The translations under genes were made by a program, and so were the position numbers. The notes below the pieces were generated by a model. The model was not told the DNA's origin. It was given only the letters and a program-made list of their open reading frames with translations, and did no database searches. 64,000 nucleotides of DNA, from assembly GCA_030750865.1 (NCBI GenBank), contig JASMHE010000008.1, positions 310,001 through 374,000 on the forward strand, written 5' to 3'. Positions 9,293-19,426 of this stretch are shown here, in pieces (the stretch's first letter is position 1; each line of letters starts with the position of its first letter). The stretch comes from Alphaproteobacteria bacterium. GTDB lineage: Bacteria > Pseudomonadota > Alphaproteobacteria > Micavibrionales > Micavibrionaceae.

Positions 9293-10696
9293 TTAGAAAT
9301 GAATCGCCTTTCCATACGCATCAAGAACGGATTCATGCATCATTTCCGATAATGTTGGGTGCGGGAAGACCGTGTGCATAAAGTCAAGCTCTGTTGCTTC
9401 CATGCTCTTACCGACCACATAACCTTGAATCATTTCCGTGACTTCGGCACCGATCATATGGGCGCCAAGCAGCTCACCTGTTTTTTCGTCAAAAATCGTT
9501 TTAACCAGCCCTTCTGGCTCACCAAGTGCAATGGCCTTACCATTGCCCATGAACGGGAAGCGGCCAACCTTGATTTTATAGCCAAGCTCTTTGGCTTTGG
9601 CTTCGGTGATACCGACACTGGCCACTTGCGGCTGACAATATGTACATCCGGGAATATTTTCAACCTTCAGCGGATGAACATCCTTCTCGCCTGCGATTTT
9701 CTCGACACAGATTACGCCTTCATGACTGGCTTTGTGCGCGAGCCAGGGCGGTGAAACCAAATCACCGAGGGCATAGATCCCCTTCTCGCCTGTTTCAAGC
9801 CATTCATTGACGCTGACATGGCCGCGATCCACTTTCACCTTCGGGAAATGCTCCAGACCAATATCTTCGCTGTTACCGACGATACCAACCGCAGAAATAA
9901 CGCGCTCGACAGTCACTTTTTCCGTTTTACCGCCATCTTTTTCAACGTGAACCGTCACATCTTTTGCGCTTTTATCAAGCTTTGTGACTTTGGCTTTTGT
10001 CATGATCTTCATGCCCTGTTTTTCAAACGCCTTCTGCGCCATCGCAGAGATTTCCGCATCTTCCACCGGCATGACGCGATCCATGACCTCTACCACGGTT
10101 ACATCCGCGCCCATTGCGTTATAAAAACTGGCAAATTCGATACCGATCGCGCCGGACCCGACAACGACCACTGATTTTGGCATGCTTTCCGGTACCATCG
10201 CTTCTTTGTACGTCCAGACCTGCTTGCCGTCAGGTTCAAGACCCGGCAAGACCCGTGCGCGGGCGCCTGTGGCCAAAATAATGTGCTCGGCCTTGATCTC
10301 ATCAATTTGCTTACCGTCTTTCTCGACAGCTACCGTCTTGCCTTTGGTCAAACGGCCATAACCGTCAATGACAGTGACTTTATTCTTCTTCATCAAATGC
10401 TGGATGCCACTGGTCAGCTGTTTTGACACAGCGCGGGAGCGCGCGATAATCTTTTTGAAATCAAAGCTATACTCTTTGACATCAAACCCGAATTGGTCCG
10501 CATGCTGCAACAATGTATTGACCTCGGCCGAACGCAGCAGCGCCTTTGTCGGGATACAGCCCCAGTTCAGGCAGATACCGCCCAAATGGTTTGCTTCAAC
10601 CAATGCTGTTTTCATGCCGAGTTGTGCTGCACGAATTGCTGCAACATAGCCACCGGGACCACCACCAACAACAACAATATCAAAATTCTGCGCCAT
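9293..10696 (-). CDS. lpdA: Dihydrolipoyl dehydrogenase (E3)
   Basis: FAD-dependent E3 component that reoxidises dihydrolipoamide for the pyruvate dehydrogenase complex. 467 residues. The N-terminal FAD loop is VVVGGGPGGYVAA; the redox disulfide is in GGICLNWGCIPTKALL (Cys42, Cys47); the NAD loop is VVVGSGAIGIEFASF; the C-terminal catalytic His-Glu pair lies in FPHPTLSEMMHE. There is no N-terminal lipoyl domain. It lies downstream of pdhABC and a small YciI-like gene, and upstream of lipA, so the whole lipoate-dependent pathway is together. Confidence 0.97.
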   Translation of the reverse strand: MAQNFDIVVVGGGPGGYVAAIRAAQLGMKTALVEANHLGGICLNWGCIPTKALLRSAEVNTLLQHADQFGFDVKEYSFDFKKIIARSRAVSKQLTSGIQHLMKKNKVTVIDGYGRLTKGKTVAVEKDGKQIDEIKAEHIILATGARARVLPGLEPDGKQVWTYKEAMVPESMPKSVVVVGSGAIGIEFASFYNAMGADVTVVEVMDRVMPVEDAEISAMAQKAFEKQGMKIMTKAKVTKLDKSAKDVTVHVEKDGGKTEKVTVERVISAVGIVGNSEDIGLEHFPKVKVDRGHVSVNEWLETGEKGIYALGDLVSPPWLAHKASHEGVICVEKIAGEKDVHPLKVENIPGCTYCQPQVASVGITEAKAKELGYKIKVGRFPFMGNGKAIALGEPEGLVKTIFDEKTGELLGAHMIGAEVTEMIQGYVVGKSMEATELDFMHTVFPHPTLSEMMHESVLDAYGKAIHF

Positions 10697-10740
10697 AATG
10701 TCTTCCTCTATTTCACGTTTAATCTGTTTTACGCATTACA

Positions 10741-11040
10741 TTACGCTTTGGAGAAAATATCAGGGATACGACACGGTATAACCTGAATATCGCCCCATAC
10801 TTTTTCTGTTACAAACGGTTCTTCCGCCAGCCATTCATCCAGTTTCTCACGATTTTCAAACTCAACGAACATGACAGACCCGCACATTTTTTCATCCTGA
10901 TCCAACATGGCGGCAGCTATGATCTGTTCGCCGGTTTCAATGCCATCACGAATATGGGCCAAATGCCCGTCCCGCGCCTGCATGCGGCGGGAAAGAGCCT
11001 CGGCGTCCGTCGCATCTTTCGCTATAATCACAAACTGCAT
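10741..11040 (-). CDS. YciI-like dimeric alpha-beta barrel protein
   Basis: Small cytosolic protein of 99 residues, starting at the ATG at 11040 (MQFVIIAKDATDAEAL). It shows the YciI pattern: a short beta-strand, a region with an R-x-H-like pair (SRRMQARDGHLAHIRD), then GSVMFVEFENREKLDEWLAEEPFVTEKVWGDIQVIPC. The biochemical role of most YciI proteins is unknown. It sits 13 bases after the pdhC stop and 44 bases before lpd, so it is likely translated from the pdh messenger. An upstream in-frame start at 11082 would reach into pdhC and is unlikely. Confidence 0.85.
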   Translation of the reverse strand: MQFVIIAKDATDAEALSRRMQARDGHLAHIRDGIETGEQIIAAAMLDQDEKMCGSVMFVEFENREKLDEWLAEEPFVTEKVWGDIQVIPCRIPDIFSKA

Positions 11041-11053
11041 CGCAACGCGCTTT

Positions 11054-12415
11054 CTAGACCAGCATTTCCAGCGGGTCTTCAATATAGCGTTTCAGATGTT
11101 GCAGATATTCCGCACCGACCGCACCATCGACAGAGCGGTGATCAACAGAAAGCGTACACTGCACGAATGTGCCGATCTGGATTTCATCATCACCATCAAC
11201 ATATGGCTTTTTCGTACCGGCACCAACGGCCAGAATACAGGATTGCGGCGGGTTGATAATGGCATCAAATTCCTGCACGCCGAACATACCGAGGTTTGAC
11301 ACAGAAAAACTGCCGCCCTGAAATTCTTCGGGTTTCAGCTTGCCGGCACGGGCGCGTGTTGCCAAGTCTTTCATTTCTTCCGAAATGGTCCGCAAGCCTT
11401 TTGTTTCAGCTTTTTTGATAATCGGCGTAATCAAACCGTTCGGCGTTGCCACAGCAACAGAGATATCGGAATGCTTATATTGCAAGATTGCATTATCGGT
11501 CCAGGAGACATTCGCCGCCGGATAAGATTGCAATGCCGTTGCCACAGCCTTGATAAAGAAATCGTTCACAGACACCTTGAATGCGCCGTCTGCTTTTTTG
11601 TTGATCTCGGACCGTGTCTTCAGCAATTTGTCGATTTGCAATTCAACCGTCAGGTAGAAATGCGGCACAGTTTGCTTGGATTCAAGCAAGCGCTTGGCCA
11701 CGACCTTGCGCATATTATTATTCGGAATTTCTTCATATTCCATACCATAGCTATCAGCCAGTTGTTTCGCGTCCGGACCACTTGCCGCGCTACCGCCTGC
11801 CGTCGCCGGTGCAGCCGCTGATGCAGATGGTGTTTTATCCTGCGCAGTTTCCTGTGTCGCAGCAGGTGTAGCGGCTGTCTTACCGGATTGCGCCGCTTCA
11901 ATATCGGCTTTCACGATACGGCCGCGCGGACCGCTTCCTGTGATTGTTGACAGATCAAGGCCGGCCTGTTCAGCCATGCGGCGCGCCAAAGGCGATGCAA
12001 AAATGCGTTTGCCGGATGATGTCTGCGGCGCAGCCGGCACAGACGCGGCCTTTTGGTCATCGTCTGCTTTTTTGTCTGAACTGTTTTGTGATTTTTCTTC
12101 GTCTTGCGCAGGGGCAGATGGCGCAGCACTATCATTGCTGGCTTCAAAGCCTTCGAGCGCGCTTTCATCTTCGTCTTCTTCCAGCAAAATCGCGATCAAT
12201 TCATTGACCGGAACGCCTTCTGTACCTTCTGCAACGATAATCTTTGCAACCTTGCCCTCGTCAACGGCCTCGACTTCCATTGTCGCTTTGTCTGTTTCGA
12301 TCTCGGCAATCACATCACCGGATTCAACAGTATCCCCTTCCTTCACAAGCCATTTGGCAAGATTGCCTTCGGTCATTGTTGGCGATAAAGCCGGCATTAA
12401 AATCTTCGTAGGCAT
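11054..12415 (-). CDS. pdhC: Pyruvate dehydrogenase E2, dihydrolipoamide acetyltransferase
   Basis: Core acetyltransferase of the pyruvate dehydrogenase complex, 453 residues. One N-terminal lipoyl domain (residues 1-80) has the lipoylated Lys at 43 in [11 protein letters not shown]. An acidic, Ala/Pro/Gln-rich linker follows, then the peripheral-subunit-binding domain (about 136-172, FASPLARRMAEQAGLDL). A second Ala-rich linker leads to the catalytic domain, with the active-site motif DHRSVDGA (His426; consensus has DHRVVDG). The first 114 bases after the start are nearly the same as the lipoyl domain of the neighbouring pdhB. Order pdhA-pdhB-pdhC is standard for Alphaproteobacteria. Confidence 0.97.
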   Translation of the reverse strand: MPTKILMPALSPTMTEGNLAKWLVKEGDTVESGDVIAEIETDKATMEVEAVDEGKVAKIIVAEGTEGVPVNELIAILLEEDEDESALEGFEASNDSAAPSAPAQDEEKSQNSSDKKADDDQKAASVPAAPQTSSGKRIFASPLARRMAEQAGLDLSTITGSGPRGRIVKADIEAAQSGKTAATPAATQETAQDKTPSASAAAPATAGGSAASGPDAKQLADSYGMEYEEIPNNNMRKVVAKRLLESKQTVPHFYLTVELQIDKLLKTRSEINKKADGAFKVSVNDFFIKAVATALQSYPAANVSWTDNAILQYKHSDISVAVATPNGLITPIIKKAETKGLRTISEEMKDLATRARAGKLKPEEFQGGSFSVSNLGMFGVQEFDAIINPPQSCILAVGAGTKKPYVDGDDEIQIGTFVQCTLSVDHRSVDGAVGAEYLQHLKRYIEDPLEMLV

Positions 12416-12451
12416 TTTATTTCCCTTTATATCTTATTCTGCTGATGAGGC

Positions 12452-13918
12452 TTATTTCTCGTAACATACTTCTTTTGCAGCATGGACAATCTCGTCAATC
12501 TGCGGCAATGCAAGAGCCTCCAGATTGGCGGCATATGGCAACGGCACATCAGCCGCACACACACGTTTTACCGGTGCATCCAGATAATCAAACGCATGTT
12601 CGCCGCACAGTGCCGCGATTTCGGAACCAATACCGGCAAACGGCCAGCTTTCTTCAACACTGACAATACGGTTTGTTTTCTTGACGCTTTCGATGATTGT
12701 ATAACGGTCAAGCGGGCGAATGGTGCGCAGGTTAATAACCTCGGCGCTAATGCCCTGCTCGGCGAGTTTTTCGGCTGCTTCGAGTGATTTTCCTACCATA
12801 ATAGAATAAGCCACAATCGTCACATCCGTACCTTCACGTTCGATTTTCGCACGGCCAATCGGAATTGTGTATTCTTCATCTGCCGGTACGTCGAATGTCT
12901 GACCGTACATGAGTTCGTTTTCCAGAAATACAACCGGGTTCGGATCACGGATCGCGGATTTCAAAAGACCTTTCGCATCGGCCGCCGACCACGGCGCAAT
13001 CACCTTCAGCCCCGGCACGTGGCCGTACCAGCTGGCATAACATTGGCTGTGCTGTGCGCCCACGCGGGCGGCCGCACCGTTCGGGCCACGGAAAACAATC
13101 GGACACCCGAGCTGACCACCGGCCATATACAAAGTTTTTGCGGCCGAGTTAATAATATGGTCAATTGCCTGCATCGCGAAATTCATGGTCATAAATTCAA
13201 CAACCGGCTTCAAACCGTCCATCGCTGCACCAACGGCCAGACCGGCAAAGCCGTGTTCTGTAATCGGCGTATCAATAATACGTTCACTGCCAAACTCATC
13301 CAGCAGCCCCTGCGTCACTTTGTACGCACCTTGATATTCCGCGACCTCTTCACCCATGACAAAGACTTTGTCATCTGCGCGCATTTCTTCGGCCATTGCA
13401 TCGCGCAACGCTTCACGCACCTGTAAATTCTTGGTTGTCTCCATGAATGAAGCTTCGTCAAAAGGCTGCGGCTCTAAAACAGCGCCCTGCGCGTACAAGA
13501 TGTCACGATTTTCAATGACCTTGCCTTCTGATCCGGCAGCGGGTGTATAAGACGGCGTGGCATCGTCATCATCGCTTTGCGTGTCTTCCCCACTTGCGGC
13601 TTGTTCCTGCGGAGCCTCGTCATTTGTTGACGCCGGCGCACTTGTTGACATGTTTTCAGCCGCAGACGCGTCTTCGCCTTCTTCCAGCAGAACGGCAATC
13701 GGTGTATTCACCGCCACATTTTCCGTGCCTTCCTCGATCAGGATTTTACCGATCGTTCCTTCGTCAACGGCTTCGACTTCCATTGTGGCTTTGTCGGTCT
13801 CGATCTCGGCAATCACATCACCGGATTCAACGGTATCCCCTTCTTTCACCATCCATTTGGCAAGATTGCCTTCGGTCATTGTCGGGGAAAGGGCTGGCAT
13901 TTTAATTTCAATAGGCAT
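12452..13918 (-). CDS. pdhB: Pyruvate dehydrogenase E1 beta subunit with N-terminal lipoyl domain
   Basis: Beta chain of the thiamine-diphosphate E1 component, 488 residues. Residues 1-80 are a lipoyl domain (Lys43 in [11 protein letters not shown]), followed by a flexible acidic/Ala-rich linker to about 130, then the transketolase-like beta domain ([58 protein letters not shown]). The C-terminal domain carries [13 protein letters not shown] and [18 protein letters not shown] lipoyl domain on E1 beta is a known alphaproteobacterial arrangement. Starts 27 bases after the pdhA stop. Confidence 0.97.
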   Translation of the reverse strand: MPIEIKMPALSPTMTEGNLAKWMVKEGDTVESGDVIAEIETDKATMEVEAVDEGTIGKILIEEGTENVAVNTPIAVLLEEGEDASAAENMSTSAPASTNDEAPQEQAASGEDTQSDDDDATPSYTPAAGSEGKVIENRDILYAQGAVLEPQPFDEASFMETTKNLQVREALRDAMAEEMRADDKVFVMGEEVAEYQGAYKVTQGLLDEFGSERIIDTPITEHGFAGLAVGAAMDGLKPVVEFMTMNFAMQAIDHIINSAAKTLYMAGGQLGCPIVFRGPNGAAARVGAQHSQCYASWYGHVPGLKVIAPWSAADAKGLLKSAIRDPNPVVFLENELMYGQTFDVPADEEYTIPIGRAKIEREGTDVTIVAYSIMVGKSLEAAEKLAEQGISAEVINLRTIRPLDRYTIIESVKKTNRIVSVEESWPFAGIGSEIAALCGEHAFDYLDAPVKRVCAADVPLPYAANLEALALPQIDEIVHAAKEVCYEK

Positions 13919-13945
13919 GATACAATCCTTATCAATAAGTCTCTT

Positions 13946-15001
13946 TTATTCTTCGGCAACCGGCACGAGAACATCTGTCCAGAGTTCATCAGCATGCGGT
14001 TCCGGTGATTCCTGCGCAAACGCCGCAGCTTCCTTGATTGTCGCTTTGATGTCTTTATCAACGTCTTTCAAAGTTTCTTCTTTGACGCCTTCACCCATCA
14101 ACAAGTCTTTCAGGCTCGCGATCGGATCCTGATTTTCCTTATACTGGTTCAGTTCTTCTTTCGTGCGGTATTTGGCCGGATCAGACATTGAATGCCCGCG
14201 GAAACGGTATGTCTGGACCTCCAGAATATACGGGCCATTCCCCTGACGCACATAATCAAGAGCCTGACGCGCAGCCGCTTGTACTTTCAGCACATCCATG
14301 CCATCGACCTGCTCACCGGGAATACCATAGCCTTCACCACGACGGTAAAATTCACCAGCCGAAGAGCGTTTAACGCTTGTGCCCATGCCGTACATATTGT
14401 TTTCGACAACATAAAGAACGGGCAAATCCCACAACGCCGCCATATTATAACTTTCAGCAACCTGCCCCTGATTGGCAGACCCGTCACCCATATACGCAAC
14501 AGCAACGCCGCCATCTTTGCGGTATTTATGCGAAAAGCCGAGCCCCGTGCCAATCGCCGTACTTGCGCCGACAATACCGTGCCCGCCAAAGAAACGTTTT
14601 TCCTTGCTGAACATATGCATTGATCCGCCCTTACCGCGTGAATAGCCGCCTTCGCGTCCCGTCAGCTCGGCCATAACGCCTTTCGGGTCCATACCGCAGG
14701 CCAGCATATGGCCGTGGTCACGATAGGTTGTGATCACGCTGTCCTGCTCCTCCTGAACGGATTGAATACCTGTCACAACAGCTTCTTGTCCGATATAAAG
14801 GTGACAGAAACCGCCGATCATACCCATGCCGTATAACTGCCCTGCCTTTTCTTCGAAGCGGCGAATAAGCAGCATATCATGATATAACTTTTGAAGTTCT
14901 TCGACTGACGGCAATGCCTCGCTATTCGACTTTGCCTTGCTTTTTCCCTGAGACTTTGGCGCACTTGTTGTGCCTGCCTTTTTCTTCTTCGTTGCTGCCA
15001 C
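13946..15001 (-). CDS. pdhA: Pyruvate dehydrogenase E1 alpha subunit
   Basis: Alpha chain of the E1 component that decarboxylates pyruvate, about 351 residues. The thiamine diphosphate motif is GDGSANQGQVAESYNMAALW; YRDHGHMLACGMDP and GHGIVGASTAIGTGLGFSHKY are also family hallmarks; the phosphorylation-loop-like RFRGHSMSDPAKYRTKEE is near the C-terminus. I place the start at GTG 15001 because AAGGAG stands 7 bases before it; ATG 15019 and ATG 15076 are alternatives without such a site. The first 30 residues are Lys/Ala/Ser-rich. It leads the pdhABC cluster. Confidence 0.95.
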   Translation of the reverse strand: MAATKKKKAGTTSAPKSQGKSKAKSNSEALPSVEELQKLYHDMLLIRRFEEKAGQLYGMGMIGGFCHLYIGQEAVVTGIQSVQEEQDSVITTYRDHGHMLACGMDPKGVMAELTGREGGYSRGKGGSMHMFSKEKRFFGGHGIVGASTAIGTGLGFSHKYRKDGGVAVAYMGDGSANQGQVAESYNMAALWDLPVLYVVENNMYGMGTSVKRSSAGEFYRRGEGYGIPGEQVDGMDVLKVQAAARQALDYVRQGNGPYILEVQTYRFRGHSMSDPAKYRTKEELNQYKENQDPIASLKDLLMGEGVKEETLKDVDKDIKATIKEAAAFAQESPEPHADELWTDVLVPVAEE

Positions 15002-15167
15002 CCTGAAACTCCTTGTCATGTGTGCACGGAATACCATCTTTTTCGTACAACATTTTATCACGAACATCCAGATCAATGTGCGTAATTTTATAGCTGATAT
15101 CGTATATCGTGGGTAATTTTCAGAAAGCGTTATTCGCTTATAGCAACAAAGTGTCTATGAGCTATGA

Positions 15168-15473
15168 TCAGAGAATAATCTCTTCATCGGCGCGGCTATA
15201 TCCCAGAATATCGCGGGCGCGCTCTTCGAGTAAATCAACATCGAGACTGGCCGGACGCATACGGACAACGCGATCCTCAAGCGCCTGACGCTGTGCAGAC
15301 AGCGCCGCATATTCGGTGCCGAGCTTTTCAATCTTGTGCTCAATCGACACCAGACGCAGATAGCTTCGCTCGCCCATCATAATATGGAACGAAAAATAAC
15401 AGAACAATGCAATCGCAATGATTGACAAGAGGTTCTGACGAATAAGGTGGCGCTGTGCAATAAGATATTTCAT
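15168..15473 (-). CDS. FtsB/DivIC-like septum formation initiator
   Basis: Bitopic membrane protein of 101 residues. A short basic N-terminus (MKYLIAQRHLIRQ) is followed by one membrane segment (about 14-35) and a periplasmic coiled coil (IEHKIEKLGTEYAALSAQRQALEDRVV), then the family-type ending DLLEERARDILGYSRADEEII. FtsB homologues link FtsL and FtsQ in the divisome. In Alphaproteobacteria the gene is typically between eno and pdhA, as here, although an extra gene separates it from eno. About 70 bases upstream is a GAAC-N7-GAAC box resembling the SOS operator. The ribosome site is weak (AGGGG very close to the ATG). Confidence 0.87.
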   Translation of the reverse strand: MKYLIAQRHLIRQNLLSIIAIALFCYFSFHIMMGERSYLRLVSIEHKIEKLGTEYAALSAQRQALEDRVVRMRPASLDVDLLEERARDILGYSRADEEIIL

Positions 15474-15481
15474 ACCCCTAT

Positions 15482-15500
15482 CGAATCACATGCGAATCAC
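15482..15500 (-). repeat. Two 8-base direct repeats upstream of the FtsB-like gene
   Basis: On the minus strand GTGATTCG occurs twice, separated by CAT, so the copies start 11 bases apart, about one helical turn. They end 9 bases before the ATG of the FtsB-like gene. This could be a tandem protein-binding site or chance; nothing else supports it. Confidence 0.35.
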
Positions 15501-15542
15501 CAGGTCAATAGAAAAAATGCAATGGAGTCAATGGCTTAACGA

Positions 15543-15557
15543 GAACACAAAGAGAAC
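15543..15557 (-). promoter_or_regulatory. Possible second SOS (LexA) box
   Basis: GAAC-acaaaga-GAAC, the exact alphaproteobacterial GAAC-N7-GAAC pattern that also stands in front of lexA in this window. It lies between the orphan gene at 15626-16183 and the FtsB-like gene, 70 bases upstream of the latter. Eight fixed bases on two strands should occur about twice by chance in 64 kb, but only rarely in the few percent that is intergenic. Function is inference. Confidence 0.4.
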
Positions 15558-15625
15558 AAACACCACTAAGTGATTCAAAAGATTCACTTTTTCGATTTTA
15601 AAGAAAAATGCCGGTTTTTTGCGCC

Positions 15626-16183
15626 TTAGCCGAGGTTCAGCTCGAAATTGGCACCAAGCCGCTCTGTGCTGCGCCATTTCGTCTTGATATCCTGCGTGGC
15701 ACTAATCAGGCCAACCGTCACTTTACCCATTTCATCCGGCGCAGCATGATGATCGGAAAACAACATTGTCTGGACATCCAGATCATGACGTATCGCGCCA
15801 TATTTGCTGTTATCACGGTTATATTCCCGCGCCATCATACGGACAGGGACTGCAAAATTTTCTGCGCTGATCAACGCATCCAGCCACTTGCAATCACCAC
15901 GATCATAATCAAGAGAGAACGGCAGGGTCACAGATTTTAGTCCGACATCTTTGGCCGTATCGGCTAGATCACGAATAACATCCAGAACCGTGTCTTCCAA
16001 TGCGCCTTTATGGCGGCCGTCATAATCCCAGTATGTCATCAAAATAGCAAGACGCTGCGCATCCTGCACCAATGACTGCGCGGCATCCTGTTTTTCGAAT
16101 TGGACGGCGCGGCGGAACAAATCACTCAGCGTAATAAGATTACCGGCAAGCTTTGCTTTATTATCTGAATTATCTGACGTCAT
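15626..16183 (-). CDS. Conserved-looking orphan cytosolic protein
   Basis: I do not recognise this protein. From the ATG at 16183 (AGGGAG stands 6 bases upstream) it has 185 residues, no signal peptide and no membrane segment. It is mixed alpha/beta in appearance, with notable segments SDLFRRAVQFEKQDAAQSLVQD, LAILMTYWDYDGRHKGALED, and LPFSLDYDRGDCKWLDALI. Codon use and ribosome site look like those of the neighbours, so it is a real gene. It lies between eno (whose terminator is in the gap) and the FtsB-like gene, a place where most relatives have nothing. A longer start at 16237 would run into the eno terminator and is rejected. Confidence 0.75.
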   Translation of the reverse strand: MTSDNSDNKAKLAGNLITLSDLFRRAVQFEKQDAAQSLVQDAQRLAILMTYWDYDGRHKGALEDTVLDVIRDLADTAKDVGLKSVTLPFSLDYDRGDCKWLDALISAENFAVPVRMMAREYNRDNSKYGAIRHDLDVQTMLFSDHHAAPDEMGKVTVGLISATQDIKTKWRSTERLGANFELNLG

Positions 16184-16214
16184 TTTATTCTCCCTATTCA
16201 TTGCAGGGATAATA

Positions 16215-16247
16215 AAAAGGCTGATGATCTGTGTCAATCAGCCTTTT
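16215..16247 (-). terminator. Rho-independent terminator of eno
   Basis: Perfect 11-bp stem AAAAGGCTGAT / ATCAGCCTTTT with an 11-base loop; on the minus strand the stem runs into TTTTTATT. It begins 42 bases after the eno stop and ends 31 bases before the start of the next gene, so that gene probably has its own promoter or depends on read-through. Confidence 0.85.
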
Positions 16248-16288
16248 CATATTCATATCATTTTGATCGACAAAATCTCGATAACGGT

Positions 16289-17671
<1,383 letters not shown>

Positions 17672-17774
17672 TCATTATCATGCACGTATCAAAAAACCAA
17701 TAGAAATATATACGGGAAAGCAGCGAGAGACAGGAAGAGCGCTCTGTTATAATGCTGTTACAATAAGGAGATTA

Positions 17775-18077
17775 TCAGGCTTCTTCGTCCACTTCACGTC
17801 CTCTGCGGGACGGAAGCACATATTCTGTATCGGCAAAGCGTGATTGCAAGGCCAAAATTTGCTTACGGGCATTCTCAACGGCATCATCACCACCTGCACC
17901 GGCAGACAGAATACTGTTTAATCCACTTGAAGCTTGACTGAGATATTGATTATTCAACGCACGGGCGCTTGAAGACAACCCAATGCCGCTGACGCTTCCG
18001 TAGCGCCGCGCAGATGACAGCAAATCAACTGTCATGCCACCTAATAATGACGGTGATCCTCCACCAAATATAGACAT
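17775..18077 (-). CDS. Small Gly/Ser-rich orphan protein
   Basis: A 100-residue protein I do not recognise. It starts at ATG 18077 with AAGGAG 8 bases upstream. The N-terminus (MSIFGGGSPSLLGG) is glycine-rich and unordered in appearance; the middle (SARALNNQYLSQASSGLNSIL) is amphipathic helical, somewhat like the terminal helices of flagellar axial proteins; the end is charged (LPSRRGREVDEEA). No signal peptide or membrane segment. It has a near-consensus promoter with a CtrA-like motif inside, and lies alone between kdsA and eno. A cell-cycle or flagellar link is only a guess from that motif. Confidence 0.72.
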   Translation of the reverse strand: MSIFGGGSPSLLGGMTVDLLSSARRYGSVSGIGLSSSARALNNQYLSQASSGLNSILSAGAGGDDAVENARKQILALQSRFADTEYVLPSRRGREVDEEA

Positions 18078-18110
18078 CCCGAGTACTCCTTACTCTGACA
18101 TTATCTTATC

Positions 18111-18139
18111 ATTATAGCGTGAAATGGTTAATAAATCAA
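18111..18139 (-). promoter_or_regulatory. Sigma-70-type promoter with CtrA-like site, for the small orphan gene
   Basis: On the minus strand: -35 TTGATT (18134-18139), 17-base spacer, -10 TATAAT (18111-18116). The spacer contains TTAACCAT (18124-18131), which matches the half-site of the alphaproteobacterial cell-cycle regulator CtrA. The -35 overlaps the kdsA stop codon. The predicted start of transcription is about 25-30 bases before the ATG at 18077. Confidence 0.6.
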
Positions 18140-18957
18140 TGCGATTTCGCGATCTCGTCATAACGCTGCAATTTACCCAGCAAGGCTTCCAGCTTATCAA
18201 GACGCACCATATTCGGTCCATCTGACGGTGCATTATCGGGGTCTTCATGCACTTCCATAAACAGCGCCGCCACACCAATGGCCGTTGCCGCACTGGCCAA
18301 AACGGGAACCATTTCGCGGTCGCCGCCTGATGAATCCCCTTTTCCGCCGGGCTGTTGCACAGAATGCGTTGCATCAAACACAACCGGATATGTCGTTTTC
18401 TTCATGATCGGCAATGACCGCATGTCGGATACCAGCGTATTATAACCAAAGCTCGCGCCGCGTTCGCACAGCATGATGTTGTTATTGCCTGTGCTGGCGA
18501 CTTTCTCTGCCACTTTTGCGATATCCCACGGCGCAAGGACTTGCCCTTTTTTCACATTGATAACTTTGCCTGTTTCACCAGCCGCGATCAGCAAATCCGT
18601 CTGACGGCACAGGAACGCCGGAATTTGCAAAACATCGACCGCTTCGGCCACAATGGCGCACTGTTCCGGTGCGTGTACGTCCGTGACAACAGGAACGCCG
18701 AAACTCTTTTTCACCTCTTCGAACACAGCCAATGACTTTTCGATCCCAAGACCACGTTCACCGGAAACGGATGTGCGGTTGGCTTTATCAAACGAGCTTT
18801 TGTAAATCAGGTTGATGCCGAGCTTATCCGTAATTTTCTTGATATTCTCGCACATAAACATGGCGTGATCGCGTGATTCAAGCACGCATGGCCCTGCCAG
18901 TAATGTAAAAGGTGCGTCGTTGGAAATATCATAATTGCCGAGTTTGATTGTCGTCAT
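18136..18957 (-). CDS. kdsA: 3-deoxy-D-manno-octulosonate 8-phosphate synthase
   Basis: Condenses phosphoenolpyruvate and arabinose 5-phosphate to Kdo 8-phosphate, the first dedicated step toward the inner core sugar of lipopolysaccharide. 273 residues, full length. Family motifs: [54 protein letters not shown], and [14 protein letters not shown]. The start overlaps the 3' end of the upstream EamA-like gene by 29 bases, suggesting translational coupling. Confidence 0.97.
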   Translation of the reverse strand: MTTIKLGNYDISNDAPFTLLAGPCVLESRDHAMFMCENIKKITDKLGINLIYKSSFDKANRTSVSGERGLGIEKSLAVFEEVKKSFGVPVVTDVHAPEQCAIVAEAVDVLQIPAFLCRQTDLLIAAGETGKVINVKKGQVLAPWDIAKVAEKVASTGNNNIMLCERGASFGYNTLVSDMRSLPIMKKTTYPVVFDATHSVQQPGGKGDSSGGDREMVPVLASAATAIGVAALFMEVHEDPDNAPSDGPNMVRLDKLEALLGKLQRYDEIAKSH

Positions 18958-19426
18958 AATCGATCTCTACTTTCTTTTCTTTTTCGGGCATCAAATAGAA
19001 AATGCCTGTCGATGCCGATACAATACCGATAAATTTCAATAAATCAAAAGATTCATGTAGCATTAAAAAGCCCACAATTACGCCCGTGCAAGAAACGGAG
19101 GCACGAATGGCCGATATACCAAGCCCCAGCGGCGCCCCCGCCCGAAACATGGCAAGTGTCTGAAAATCGGCAATGTAAAACCCAAGACCACTGGTCACCG
19201 CCAGCAAAATACCGGCTTTCGAATATTCAATATCATATCCGGCCGCGCCGTAGAAAAACGTCAGCAGACCGAGACACAGTCCCGAAATTGCCGCAAACAT
19301 CGCGCCAAGAACAAAGCTGTTCGTCTTCGGATGCACAAGACGCATGATAAAGCCATACGCCGATGATGCCACGACAACCATCGTGCAGAAAATAAGCCAG
19401 TGTAATGAAAACAGATATTCAAACAT
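18929..19426 (-). CDS. Half-size EamA/DMT-like membrane protein (second of pair)
   Basis: A 165-residue membrane protein with about five hydrophobic segments (near 8-28, 38-58, 70-90, 98-118, 122-145), the last part [14 protein letters not shown] being cytosolic. It resembles one half of a drug/metabolite-transporter (EamA) protein: [43 protein letters not shown] matches the typical ending with the E-x-(n)-G-x-x-L-I pattern. It overlaps the first half-gene by 8 bases and kdsA by 29 bases. Half-size members usually work as dimers; substrate unknown. The kdsA linkage hints at an envelope precursor, which is inference. Confidence 0.75.
   Translation of the reverse strand: MFEYLFSLHWLIFCTMVVVASSAYGFIMRLVHPKTNSFVLGAMFAAISGLCLGLLTFFYGAAGYDIEYSKAGILLAVTSGLGFYIADFQTLAMFRAGAPLGLGISAIRASVSCTGVIVGFLMLHESFDLLKFIGIVSASTGIFYLMPEKEKKVEIDYDDNQTRQL

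Noticed and set aside
15568-15589. Hairpin AAGTGA/TCACTT followed by T's on the plus strand
   Set aside because: There is no plus-strand gene for it to terminate, and on the minus strand the T-run is on the wrong side; stem has a mismatch.
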